From Cardiocondyla obscurior (lineage: Eukaryota > Arthropoda > Insecta > Hymenoptera > Formicidae), in the NCBI RefSeq assembly GCF_019399895.1, contig NC_091871.1:5423001-5487000 (forward strand): a DNA stretch of 64,000 nt. Direction: 5' to 3'. The notes under the pieces were generated by a model that was not told where the DNA came from, made no database searches, and saw nothing but the letters and a program-made list of their open reading frames with translations. This document shows positions 24,539 through 36,984 of this stretch, one piece after another. The first letter of the stretch is position 1. Every line of letters starts with the position of its first letter. The position numbers and the translations under genes were made by a program.

Positions 24539-26955
24539 TTTCTGGGTGTTGCTCATTGATGCAAATCGCCCCACGGGTACACCGATCTTGCGTCTTACAT
24601 CGATCATTACGCACCCTTCGCGATCAGTCGCGCATTCCTGTCTATTGAATCAGCGCTGGCAAATAACCATTATACGAACGAATAACCATGTGGTATTATT
24701 TTCATGAGACGGCCGACAATGTGGTAGTAGGAGTTACTGGCGTAGTAAAAATAGAGGATGTTAATACAAAGCGGGGTACATAAAATACTTTACTTTGTCG
24801 CGGTTTACTCCACTTTCTCAGAATAAAATGATTGCATTTGACATACGTTCTTTTTTTTTTTTTTGTTGACATTTTGTTACTCATTATTCAAAGTATCTTG
24901 AGCGAGAAATCGGCATTGATTAATGCTTCCTTTTATATATTGTTACAATGACTGTTAAAACGCGATGAAACACATGATAAAAAATTTTTCTCACTATACT
25001 CGCGTTCTTATCTCTAATGTTTAATATGATGAAACATAGTGAGAAATTAATTTTTCCTTAATGTTAGGAACGTACAATGTTTTTATCTGATTGTGAGATA
25101 AAATTTTGAGAATTTTCAACGACACGTTTCTTTCACTCGCCAAATTTGGTCCCATCGAAAATCTTTTGCGAAATCACCTTGTTCATCCGTTGTAACGAAT
25201 TGCATAACTCCCTATGGATATTCTCTCGGCACATGATGCGCAAGTGGATGTTCCAAGAGTGTTGCAACATTAACGTCGAGAAAAAAAAGAAAGAAAATAA
25301 AAGTTATTTTATAGCCCTGTTCATGGAAAAGTTCAAAACGTTATGCAATTCAACGCGAAGGCAAATTAACTGTCTAGACATTGATTCTTATACTGAAGAG
25401 AGCAATAATTTATAAATAATTAATTAATTGTACCAGAGTTTACAAATCAGACCACAAACGAAACGGCAAACTTAAGGTATCATAAAATTACAATGATTTG
25501 ATGCAAACATTTTATTAAAATTATTGGAATGAATTAACCGAATAATGTGAAACTGTTTATTATACGAGAAACGATAAAGCAGTGAATAATATATTATTAA
25601 ATAATATTATTTAATGTTTTAATATATCGGCAGCCTTTTCATAGTTTTTAATTTAATTTAATTAATTACTTTTTCTATTATTGCTTTCCAATGTATAATG
25701 AATGGTTTAAAATGTCACGTTTCGTATAACGAATGATCAGAGATGACAGAAAAAAGATAAGGATTACACGAGGCTGCGGAATCCATCTGGATGGCGCCCG
25801 CGGGTCATGAATCGCGGTGCAAATTAATAATACACGCGCGAGTGTGCGCTTGTCGCGCTCACTATTGAGATCACTGTCGGCCTTGGCACGTTTTCTTTTA
25901 AGGACCAGCCGATTAAGGACCGCCCCGAGGTGTACGCGCGCCATTCCCGCCGTTCTCCTACAAATTCGCGGAACTAGAATGCACATTATCAAATAAATCG
26001 CGTGCATTATGCAGATATGCAAATCGATGTTCACGAGCGACCGCGAGTCTCAAGGGGAACGCCGTATACGCGCGTACGTGCGATTTCTCACTCACCCGCG
26101 CTATCTCGCGCTACATACGAGAGGCCGTTCCGCGTGAAATCGCGAAATTACGCTCGAATGGACTGATTAGCACCACCGACGCGATAACGATCAAGCTTCG
26201 AAACGAAACTAATAAAGTCCAAGGGTCGACTGCAGAAACGATTTCTTATCAGCGAGCAATTATCAGTTCCGCGAATACTTGCAAAATTCGTCATTCGTGT
26301 CCACATTACGACGAACTGGATTTTCGGAAATCGCACATAATCAATGGAACATGCACGCACACGAAATAAACTCGGGCCGATAATTCGCCAGTAATTATTT
26401 TTGTACAAGACGGACGACGCAAACAGAAATTGACGGAAACGGAAACTGAGCTAGCACAGCAGCGGCAGTTTTAATTAAAAACAAGGACTCTGCGTCTGCG
26501 TTTGTTTGGCATCTCTCGTGCGAACGTACGTTTTAGCGCGTCTATGTAATTGCCGAATCCGCGAATCCAGCTGAATTAAAACGAGGTATCAGTCCTTGAG
26601 TAGAAATCACGATTGGCAGTCAAAAAATTCGTCGGTTGAGTGCCACTGACAACTCGGCAGGATGTGGGAGGCGAATGTCAAGGCTAAACAGTCGCAATGT
26701 CCCCTCCTCCCGATCCGCTTCTCCTCTTTCTCTCTTTGCTCACCATCTTTTCTCGCTGATTCTGTTTGTACCCCGATTTTCGCCTTCTTTTTAACGCCCG
26801 TCTCGCCAACGCGAACGAAAGAGACCGATCGCCTTTAACCCGCAGAAAATAATTTAACGAAACAGTCGCGCGTTGTTACGTTCCTGCGGGTTCTCCAGTC
26901 TCGTCTGCCTCCCTTTGCCCTTCGGAGCCGCCGTGAAAGAATTCATGCCGCATAT

Positions 26956-26964
26956 TATATAAAG
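26956..26964 (+). promoter_or_regulatory. TATATAAAG TATA-box match
   Basis: Perfect TATA consensus after a CpG-rich stretch (26640-26940). No convincing initiator 30 bases on and no coding exon found downstream. Confidence 0.25.
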
Positions 26965-27806
26965 ATTCCTGCGGTCCACATATGTTTCCTCGAGTGTACA
27001 AGGTTATTTACAACCAGTGTCACGAGCCGTGACGAATAATCTCTCGTGCGCGTTCAATTTTAAACGAATTCTATTCAAGCCGCTGTAAAGTGAGAAACTC
27101 TATGAAAGCGAAAAATACTACGCGCTCAAAATTCATCATCTCTGCTTCCATGCTGGTCCACAGATCCAAACAAAAAAAAAAAAGAAAGAAGAAGAAGAAA
27201 AAAAAATGCGACAGCTTGGAACGAGAATTAAAACTCGTAGAATTTTAATACCTTCCATATTATTATGCTAAAATAACGTCTCTGCGTTTATTCATAGTGA
27301 TGGATAGAAAAATAGGTTTATTGCATGGGCAATTTAAAGTAGCAAAATACGTATAATTACGTGCATAATATCTATTTTTTAAATTAGAGTAAAAAATAAA
27401 ATGTTGTAACCTCGTTGCTTAATACGCCGACGGTGTCTGCAGTTTTTTTTTATTGCTATAATGTTAGTATTATTATTACGAACTTGCGCAGCTAAGCGAA
27501 TTGCTAAATTACACGATAGGCTGTAAAAAAAAAAATAAAGGCAATGGAAAGGGAGCAAAAAAAGAAGTGTGATGTTTTATGAAGAAGCGGGCTTAGTTTA
27601 GCTTGAAATTCGCGCGATCGCTAAAAACCGCAAGTAATAATTATCATCGCTGCAGCGACTGGACGTGGCAATTACGTACTCCCCATATAACGGGTAGTCA
27701 TGGAAACCCCATCGCCGGAGCGCAACTTTTTCGAACCCCTCCAAGATTGTCGAACGGCAGGCCGTCGTTCGGCGTTGGAAATTGCTCTAATAAACTTAGC
27801 CGCACT

Positions 27807-27814
27807 TATAAAAG
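27807..27814 (+). promoter_or_regulatory. TATAAAAG TATA-box match
   Basis: Strong TATA consensus in a CpG-rich patch. The sequence 30 bases downstream lacks an initiator, and no coding exon was found. Confidence 0.25.
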
Positions 27815-30800
27815 ATACGGCGCGGAGGCGGGAGAAGAGGTAGGGGAGATAGATAGAGAGGAAATTTATTGCCGCCGGGAAATCTCGTTGCTGTCCGTTC
27901 CTCGATTGTCCTCCATTTCTTTCGACGAATCGGCAGATTACCAGACTCTAAGTGGCCGGGTTTATTGCGATCGATTATCGTATTGCTTGGCGAAACCTTC
28001 TCGTAAATAACTAATCAAATTACTATTTTTTTTTTATCGAATAAAATTGCAATGATTAATCGATCAGTTTTTTACTTTGCTCAGCTTGAATTTTATAACG
28101 CGCAAAAAATTTTTCTAAATTAATTCTTCGATTTTATTCGCCATTCGGATTAATGCGAAAAGTGAAACGCAACGATAGATTGCCCAAAGTTTTGCAATCC
28201 GCGAAATCTTCTTGCTTTCTCGACAGCAGGACGGATGTCGCCTACGCGGCGCGGAGCACGTATTGCCGCTTGTAGACTTTAATGGGAATCGCAACCGCAT
28301 CCATCGTGAATTCCGGAAGGCCTCTAAGTTTACGAATGGTCGGAGCCAGATATTAAATTACGTTTAATAACATTCAAAACCGGCGAGACGCCGCCAGACG
28401 CTGGAAGCCAAGCTCGCCCTTTGTCGACGATAACGACGTCGTCGTCTGCCCTCGTGCCGTGTTAATTGCGCCATCATATTAAAACGGTTTTACACGCCTC
28501 ACGCACGATCTACGTATACGTGCTTTAAATATTTTTTACGAGACTAAATTTCTCTTCTATACGTCGTTATAAAGTTATCTCCATTTTTCTACAGTTTTTA
28601 CTTACAATTATAAATATTATATTAAATATTAGTATCGTAATATCATCGTTTTTTTTCAATCTTTGCAATTAAGAGTAACCTACTTTTACAGTACACATTG
28701 ATACGTTGTTATACGCGTTTGCCAATCCGATTGCCTTTTACAAATCGTGACTTCAACAAAAGCTCAAACAATTGTCTTAAAAATTTTTTTTTTAGTATAT
28801 TTGGCTTTTCGAACACCCGGTGGACAACAGCACGGTTTAACGCGGCGAAGTTGCTTATACTGTTGGTCGCCGGTTGTGCTGACCGTCGGCAATCATACGG
28901 CATTAGCACTTTAACCTACTCGCTCTCCAGGCTCTGACCATTTTAGTCTGGGAACTCTTACCCGCCATTCGGCCAACAAGATGATGTAGTCGTTGAAAAC
29001 GACGTGCAAGAAAGCGGGACCAGAAATAGAAAACTGTTATCGCCGTTCGTTAATCCGATTTCAAGCCTTACTAAGTCTAACTTTTGTCCGTCGTTTGCGC
29101 AAAATTATTTGACTCCGGTTCCATTAGAAATTATATTCGATTTAAAATTACTACATTCAAATTTGGTATTTTAAATCAAATCACTCATTTTTTATTTATA
29201 TTCAACGTATTCGTACGAAAGCTGTAATCATAACTCGTTATCCTTGTATATAACTCTTCTTACCTAATATACTTATTTCACTTATACAATTTATTCAGCG
29301 ATCACACTCGGCCAGTCGTAATCCCTACGATAAGCAGACGCGAGAATCGCTTCTGTGTGCCGCGCGCAATTCCCTACATAGAAACGCATCTCTCTCAGAA
29401 TAAAGACTAACCGCCGCGAAATTACAGGATGTAATTCATGCGCGCCTTGCGCGTACATGTCCCCGTCCTCGAATATCCTGATTCTCCGAGCATTGTTCGC
29501 GGGACGAGGCGACATGTTCATCCTGTTTGCGAGTAAAGGCAGCCGCGGTTAAAATTACAAATTGCGATTTAATATCGCGATCTTTCGCACGCGCGAAAAC
29601 AAAACCGACGTGCAAAAAGCGCATTTGCTCGTTGCCAAAAATTGCGCGCTTAGCACGAAAGTTTGGCTCTGCCGCGATCGACATCTCGAAAGGATGTTCT
29701 ACGCGTTGAAATGCATAAAAGCGGGGATACCTGAGATACGAATCTCACAGTTAGGTTTTACCGCGCGTATTATGCAACGAAGAATGCAATAAAAGCAGCA
29801 CGCGCTAATAAATAAATATCCATGAAAGGTCAGAGAATATACGTGCGCGATACAGTTTCTTGCGACTCACGTGGATTTCACAAGATCAGTTTCAGCGCGA
29901 TTTAAGGGGGGCGTTACGAAATTGGCATGTACTGAAACTTTTCTAGTTATTATACATTTTATATTATTATACATTTTATGCATTTATGCGTTTGCTAATA
30001 ATTAGATTTGCTGCGTATACAAGATCTGCATACTTGCGCTTACGAGTCAATGATAATTTTTTTGGAATAAATGCATGCAAAGTGTGCGCAAAGTAATTTT
30101 ATATTCGACTTAAAATATTTAATATTAAATTTAATTAACTCGTAAAATACGGAAGCAACGTATTTAAACATTGAAGCCGCTAAAAAGTCAGTTCTGCAAA
30201 ATAAAATTTTTTTAATAATGTTTAAAATAAGTTGCGGCACTCAGATTTTACACATTTCGGGACGTTGCTGGTAAATACATTTCATTGATTACCTCGCTCG
30301 CGTCTCAAGAAGGTATTGATCTCGCGTTGGCGGAAGCGGTGGGAAAACAAGTCAAATGCGCAAAAAAAGTGTAAAATTATGCCGCGTCGCGTTTTGCCGG
30401 GCGCCGATAAGGTAAACGAAACGAGAGAAACCCGGCGCTCTAGAAAATTTATGAACCCCCCGAGGGACTCGGTGCCCGGGGGATGCGGGGATGTGGCAGA
30501 CATGGCGCCGGGCGTCCCGACGCCCAGACTCGCCGGGGCCGCACGCACGTTGACCGTGAAAATCGGCGTGCTGCAGTCAGATTGCACGATTGTGTTTGCG
30601 ACCCGATCAGGTTTCAGCTGGTTTTCGACACGATGCCAAAGTGGAGCACTGCTCTCTTCCTTTGTAGTACAAAAATTTTTTTTTAACCCGAGTCTCTCTC
30701 ATTAAAAACAATCTAGACTTTTCATTCGAGAAATAATCCCTCGACGAGAAAAATACAGAAATACTTTTAAAAAGAATCCTTTACGTTGCGTTCTTGAGAT

Positions 30801-32794
30801 CAAATTAATTTTACTCATGCTTTATTATATCTATATAAATATTTAAAGTTCAGCAAACATTACTTTGGTGCGGTAGCATGCGAATATGAAAACGCGTCGT
30901 CTCTTTTTATTTTTTTCCTAAATAAATACGTCATTTATGTACGATAATAACTAAAAAACAAAGGAGCGAGGAAACCAGGGTATCTTTCGGTTTTGCGCTG
31001 GATTTGCGCGACAATCTATCCCCGCGGGAGAAAAACGAATGCGATCGATAAAGTTCGAGGGTTCCACGTGTGCACACAAGGCGTGCCCTATCCTACCTCT
31101 TCCTCTCCGCTTCTCTCTCGGTTTCTCGCCCCCTCTGAATTAGGAATTCTTATGTGGGCGAGTCCCCGACGATATTTATTTCGCGGTTCGGGGATGGTAT
31201 CTTTTCTTTTCGTTCACCCTCGGCGACGGGCAATATCCACGGGGGGTCACTGAATCGGCCTGGCAACACAATGACTGTGGAAGTACGCGTCGCCCCCTCG
31301 TTCATACTCCCTTGTTCCCTACATCGTACACGCGGCCATGAGGGCAAGAACACGCCGATGAAAATTTCACCCTCGCTGTCGCACGTGCCTGCGATATCAC
31401 TTTCGTCGCGAGCGATAAATCGGTTGCCCTCTTCTCTCTTTTCCACGTGCGCGTAAATTCGCGATAGTAACCGCGCGAAGAAGAGAGTAGAGCTGTCAGT
31501 TTATTTGAAAACAGCACGTCGCGTTTCGAAAGCGTGTCTTGCCATGAATTATGACAACGAGATAACGTCCCTCGTTTTCTTTTCGAGTACCTGCTACGAC
31601 AAGTACTATTGTTACTTCTCCATGGGCGATTCTTTTTTAGTCTGCTTCGAAAAGATTTTAGAAGTAGCGAGCAAAAGGAAATTAGGAAAAACCTACGTAT
31701 GAAATACTTTGTCACATATATATTATATTTTAGTGCAATATTATTTCATAAATAATAAACGATTTTTTTTTTGCATTATTATAAAATTGCTAAATAATAA
31801 ATTTTGAGGACAGCATTTATCAAAAGATATTATATCTTTAATAGAAATTTAATTGAGAACGAATTTTTAATTAGCTGTAAAATTATTCCCAAGAGCCGAC
31901 CATGTCGACGCATTAATATCTGGCGAGTTTTTTACTGTTAGGCGAATTCATTCCACTGTTTTATTTCTCGACGCTGACAGGGTTCTTAAAGGGAAGAGGC
32001 TTAAAGATGGTGAACACGCGAGGGGTTGAAGGGATGGATTAACCCAAAGGTGATTGCTAGATTACGATTGTCCCTCAGCTCACTAACCGCCGTATATTCA
32101 CCCTCTTCGAGTTGCCCTTAATACCGCGCGAGGAGTGCGGGTAAGACTTTGATTGACATTTCGCTCGCAAGAGCACGTGGTTTAAAAAAAAATTTGATTT
32201 CTTTCCAAGAAAGCTGAGAAAGAGCGCAAGTACGTCTGAATAAAGAACAACGAAACGAAGTCACGAAATCCAAGCCCATTAAAAGTTAACGTCTTATAAA
32301 TTGTTCACGTTGTTTAATGAATTATTTAAACGTATTGTCAAAAAGTCGGCTGCAATTAGCATATAATCTAATATGCATTCGGGACGAGCGGGGAGTTTCA
32401 CATCGCGTTATAAATTAAGCAGTTATAGTAATAGCGAACAATCTCCAGCTTTAGCGTTCTTCACGAGTGAGAATTTTTTTTTTTTTTTGTCTATCGGCGA
32501 TTCGTGATAATTAATATTTTTGTCGAGACGACAGAAGTCGCGTTGCAGAGGGAAGTGACGAAAAGAAGCGACAGGCAACGAACCTTGCTTGGCGCCGCCA
32601 AGTGAATCACGCGTCACGAAATAAACCGCGGGACGCGTGTCGTTTGTAGGCCTCTGACACGAGAAATATAGCGAGAAGCCGATCCTTTCGCGAGTTCGTT
32701 CCTTTTTCGCTCGTTATTACTTCCAGCATTCGCGTAACGCAGCCTGCTCCGATTTTACACAGCCGGGAAATAACTTGACGAAAACAAGAAGGCT

Positions 32795-32840
32795 CTGTTG
32801 CAATAAATATAGATAGACTCTCGCAACAGCGTATATAAAG
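32795..32840 (+). promoter_or_regulatory. inverted repeat abutting a TATATAAAG TATA match
   Basis: CTGTTGC (32795-32801) and its reverse complement GCAACAG (32823-32829) lie just before TATATAAAG (32832-32840). This looks like a paired upstream site and TATA box; no initiator or gene was identified. Confidence 0.28.
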
Positions 32841-35800
32841 GGAGGTAATTCAATTTATTATTTCGTTCCCGGCAACTATGATTTAAAACAACGATTAGAA
32901 AAAAAAAAAAAAAAAAGGACGATGCCACTTTTCTCTGTCAATATTAATTTATGATTTTATTACTTACGATTGACCGTCGTGTAACGCAATGAATTCCGAT
33001 CAAACGTTACGCGTTCAAAGTAAACCGACTTATCGGCATTTCTCGGACTGTCGTGTATATCTATTAAGTTTGAAGTTTCGACGGGATAGTAGAACTGGGT
33101 TTCCTATGCGCCCGCTTGAAATGGTGGCCGGCAGGAAGTCGCTGAAAGCATGCCACTGGTACCGCTGTTTTTATTGGCAATCAACCGATAAACATTTACA
33201 TCCCTCCGTCGAAAACACGCCCGACGTCCCATTTTCTGGACGCGAGAAAGCAATCTATCGATTACTTCGCGCTCCAAAGCGTCCGAAAAGTCACGCGGGC
33301 GTTTCGTCTCGTGGCGAAAAGTGCAGTTATCTCGCCGGGGGGGGAAAAAAAAGGTCAGCCTTGAACGTTGCGAAACGATCTTGAGCGTTAAATAGCACGA
33401 TATCGATCCGGATGGGAAGATTTTCGTTTCTTATGTTATCGCGAAATTCCGTGATTCGTTTATTACCTCCAGCCGGCCGTACGTCGAAAGTTGCACGTTA
33501 GGCTTGATCGATTCGTTATTTTAAGCGCATCTGACGAGAGTTAAAGCGTCGGCGCACATTGGCAGATGTCCAAATGGGATAACTTGATGTACCCGCGCGA
33601 AAACTACGACAGTGAGGCGTATACATGCGCATCTTGTGTGCCGCGCGCGTGATTTACACGCAGTTAATTCGCATCAATCGCTCCGGGCTGATCCGACCGA
33701 TCGGTGGCGTGCGCTAAATCGATCGTCCCGCAAGTAATGTTAATTCAATCGATCTGCATCTTGTTCGCGCGAATACGCTATAAATAAAAACGATAAAAGG
33801 AGCGAGAAGCAAGGGTTAATTCTCTCGGTGAGGGAGAGGACAGCTAAACGATACACAAACATCGAATCGTGCCGAGGTCGCGAAATTTCTTTACCTAACT
33901 AATATTCTCACCTGCCTTTTAGTGCCGCGCCGCCGCGCGCCGGTGCTAATTGCAAACCGAGTGCGTTGTTTTATTCTTAGCCGGCGTATTCGCCAAATAC
34001 CGCTACTCGCCGCTACTGAACCGGCCGTGGTTTTTTGGCCACCTGGTACTTGACGAAATACCGGTAATTAGCATATTTTAATGTACTATTTATACGTCAC
34101 GAACGCATATATGTTTACGAGCAAGACATGCTTATTTCCATTGCAAAACCGGTATGCAGCGGTATTGTTTCAATCTCAATCTTTTGCGTCAATCTTTTTG
34201 CGCCGGCTTTATAAAATATTTCTCGACCGTGAAGGGACCGCTATTAGCTTATAAATGGCTAAAAAGCCGCGTAACGGCGCGTGTAGGCGTGGGAACGCTT
34301 GGTAGCTCGAAGGTCTCCAGCTGTCATTAAAAATCCATTATCGGGCCGGCGATAAAGGCCGCCCGTGAATGGATTTCGAGAAGATAGTTCTTGACGCGCG
34401 CGTTCACGATCATCGTAGTTCGCGTATCTCTCATTGTCAAAGATATAACCTTTTGATCTTGCGTAACTGCAATGATCCTTCGCTTTATCTTCAGGTGATC
34501 TTCGACGATCGATAGCAACGAAACGAGTCGCTATCCTCGCGCACGTTGCTCTAATTGCACGTTATGTTTAGAATTTAATTAATATATTTCGACAAAAATT
34601 TTTTTTTTACGATTCTTTTCTAAAATTATAAACTCTTCGTATTATTGTTCGGACTTAATTTAAATTGTAGCTTAAATAATTTCACGATGTTAAGAACTAT
34701 TTTTTGCGTGGAATAACTAAATTATTATTTATAAATATTATTAGATACTAATTTCTACAGCATTTATATCAATGTCTCGGACATGCAATTTTTAATCGAC
34801 TCGTTTCGTGTTATTAAATTAACACGGCAAGCCAAGTGTGACAATTGTATCCGATTCGTTTATGTCACTTGGTCATGCGCTACATACTCCAGTAATCCGA
34901 ATGTCCTTTGACCGATGATTTGATTGTCTCACCTTTGTGTGAAAAAATAAAGCAAGTAAGGAGGCGATGAGGAAAGGCGCGGTTTTACGGCAGAAAGAAG
35001 AGCTGCACGGTGTGGAATTACGGGAGTGAGCACAAAGAAGCAAGAGAAAGAAAGTATGCAGACGTTGAACAGAGCAACGACCACCTGAGCCAACAATAGT
35101 CTCCCGTTTAATCCACTTGATGCACTGCCGCGCCATTATTAACTTTTTTTTATGCGACTTCGAAGCTGCGCTTGAGCATACCGAACGAAAAAATTCATTA
35201 GCGCGAGAGTGTAGTCGAGGATTAGAAGTTATTCTAGGAAATTCATCGGATGCAGATAACAACTTACCGCTCACACCGACAAAAGACTTAGCGCTCAAGG
35301 ATTCATTTCTTAGAGCAGTAACGACTCGATAAGCGATAATATTTTTTAATATCTTAGGTGTGTTCTCCAAATATTAAATTTCTATTTATATATATATATT
35401 TTTTTTTATTATTAAAATTTTCTATCGAATTCTCCGAGGTACCTTCTTCAGTAATCGCACGAAATCTGTTTACGTGAGTTATTTCGAGCCGCGTGTGACA
35501 AATGTCGACGCGGGCTAACAGTCCCGCTATCGTCGACTCGGGGATCGAGCTTACGCGAGCTTAATTCGATCTGGCAAGCCGCGCGGAGGTACGTGCAAGC
35601 ATATGCACCGGCCACGTGTCAGCCTCGCTCTGGCTGACCACCTGCGGCACAGTCGGGGAGATCTTTGTCGCGAAATGCACGCTCGTCGCATCGCGGCGCA
35701 CACTCACGTCGCACCTCGCTACGAGGACGCGCCCGCGTCTCGAATTCCAAGGAAAACAACGAGCGCACCGTGCCAACGCGATGACACCGTCGTCACGGAT

Positions 35801-36678
35801 ACGCCACGAATAAAAGCCACCTCGCGCGCATCTCTTCGCGACGAGAGCGCGAGATCGAGGCCCGCGAAATCTCGCGAGATTCCGAGTTAAATCCGTCCCC
35901 TCGTTAACTCCTTTCCACGTCGCATGCGTGAGGAAGAGATCGATCTTCGAAGTGCGGCCGTTTTCTTAATTATTTAATCAAAATCGAGTAAGTTTGTTAA
36001 CTTAATACGTTTTACGTATACTTCTCTTATCACGGAGCTAGCTATTATTGATTTATAAATTAATAATTATAAACATTACAACATTTTTATTGGTATATCG
36101 ACGATATGACTGTTACGATATTCACAGTTGATTTTTCTTACGTCCACTGCGTTCTGATATGTATAGATATAGGCATACCTCGCGTTAAAAGGATTAAGCA
36201 ATAAAACGCGCGCCGTTACAAGAGAAAGGGGGAAATCCCTGATACGTCACGGTCGCGCTGTGTCTCTCGTTCTCGCTTTCCTTTCCTTCGTCGCGCTCGC
36301 CTCCTCTCGTTGCTGGCAAGCACCAGCGGCAGCAGCTACTCCCGCGCAAAATCCGCGCGTCGGCCGCCTTTTCCTGGCCGAGATGCGGCCCTATCCTAAC
36401 TCGTGACTAATCGTGACGAAAGCCCCGACGTCTGTGAGTCTCGTGTATCTTTCTCGATGCTGTCGCGCGACCGATAACGGCTCCATTCGTGGAACCTTCG
36501 ACTCGACCGAATCCCTGTGGCTGCCCAGCGCTTCCGGACTTCGGATTCCAGCGTTTCACAGCTTGAACGCTTGTCCGCGCGTTTTCATAAATTCCACAAC
36601 ATATCCCGTGCGCGGTACACGCCGGGAGATCAATTTAGCCTCGACTGTAACTTTATAACATTTCTAATCATAATTACG

Positions 36679-36716
36679 GTTGACTCAACGATTTTCACTA
36701 CCGCGGTTGAGTCAAC
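36679..36716. promoter_or_regulatory. paired palindromic AP-1 sites in inverted array
   Basis: GTTGACTCAAC (36679-36689) and GTTGAGTCAAC (36706-36716) are each 11-base palindromes around an AP-1 core, exact reverse complements of each other, 16 bases apart. The extended TTGA-C/G-TCAA form also resembles Maf-type half sites. Confidence 0.5.
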
Positions 36717-36967
36717 AGTATTATTTATTCCATAAGAATTTTATAAAATTATATTTGAGTGTGGAGAATTCAATATTAACTAAGTCGCTTGTATGTACCG
36801 CTCGGCGCTGCAAGATGTATGTACATTGCAACGTATATGTGTACGCGCTAACTCGCTAATTACTAATTAACGCACCAAATGTGCACGCGCACGAGTGTAA
36901 TAACGGAATGCACGAGTGCTTTCAGCAAATACGGGGAGCACCGATGATTTTCTTTTCTTCTTTTTTT

Positions 36968-36984
36968 CCCCCCCCCCCCCCCCC
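36968..36984. repeat. 17-base poly(C) tract
   Basis: A pure run of C preceded by seven T, unusual among the A/T homopolymers elsewhere. Its length may be unreliable in the assembly. Confidence 0.85.

Larger units (their letters stand above)
21492..26955. other. gene-poor interval, no recognised gene
   Basis: No protein recognised. It includes a T run of about 22 at 22509-22530, a perfect CRE TGACGTCA at 23642-23649, one AP-1 site TGAGTCA at 24491-24497, and an 18-base imperfect direct repeat at 24196 and 24521. Confidence 0.4.
26965..36678. other. gene-poor interval with CpG-rich patches
   Basis: No protein recognised. CpG-rich patches at about 27590-28000, 28380-28470, 30400-30660, 31020-31500, 32560-32760, 33600-34050, 35460-35930 and 36200-36650 produce overlapping open frames on both strands, none with a recognisable domain. 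TATA-like motifs occur at 27807 and 32832. Confidence 0.4.

Noticed and set aside
36968..36984. Poly(C) tract as a functional element
   Set aside because: Most likely slippage or assembly uncertainty; no structure around it supports a function.
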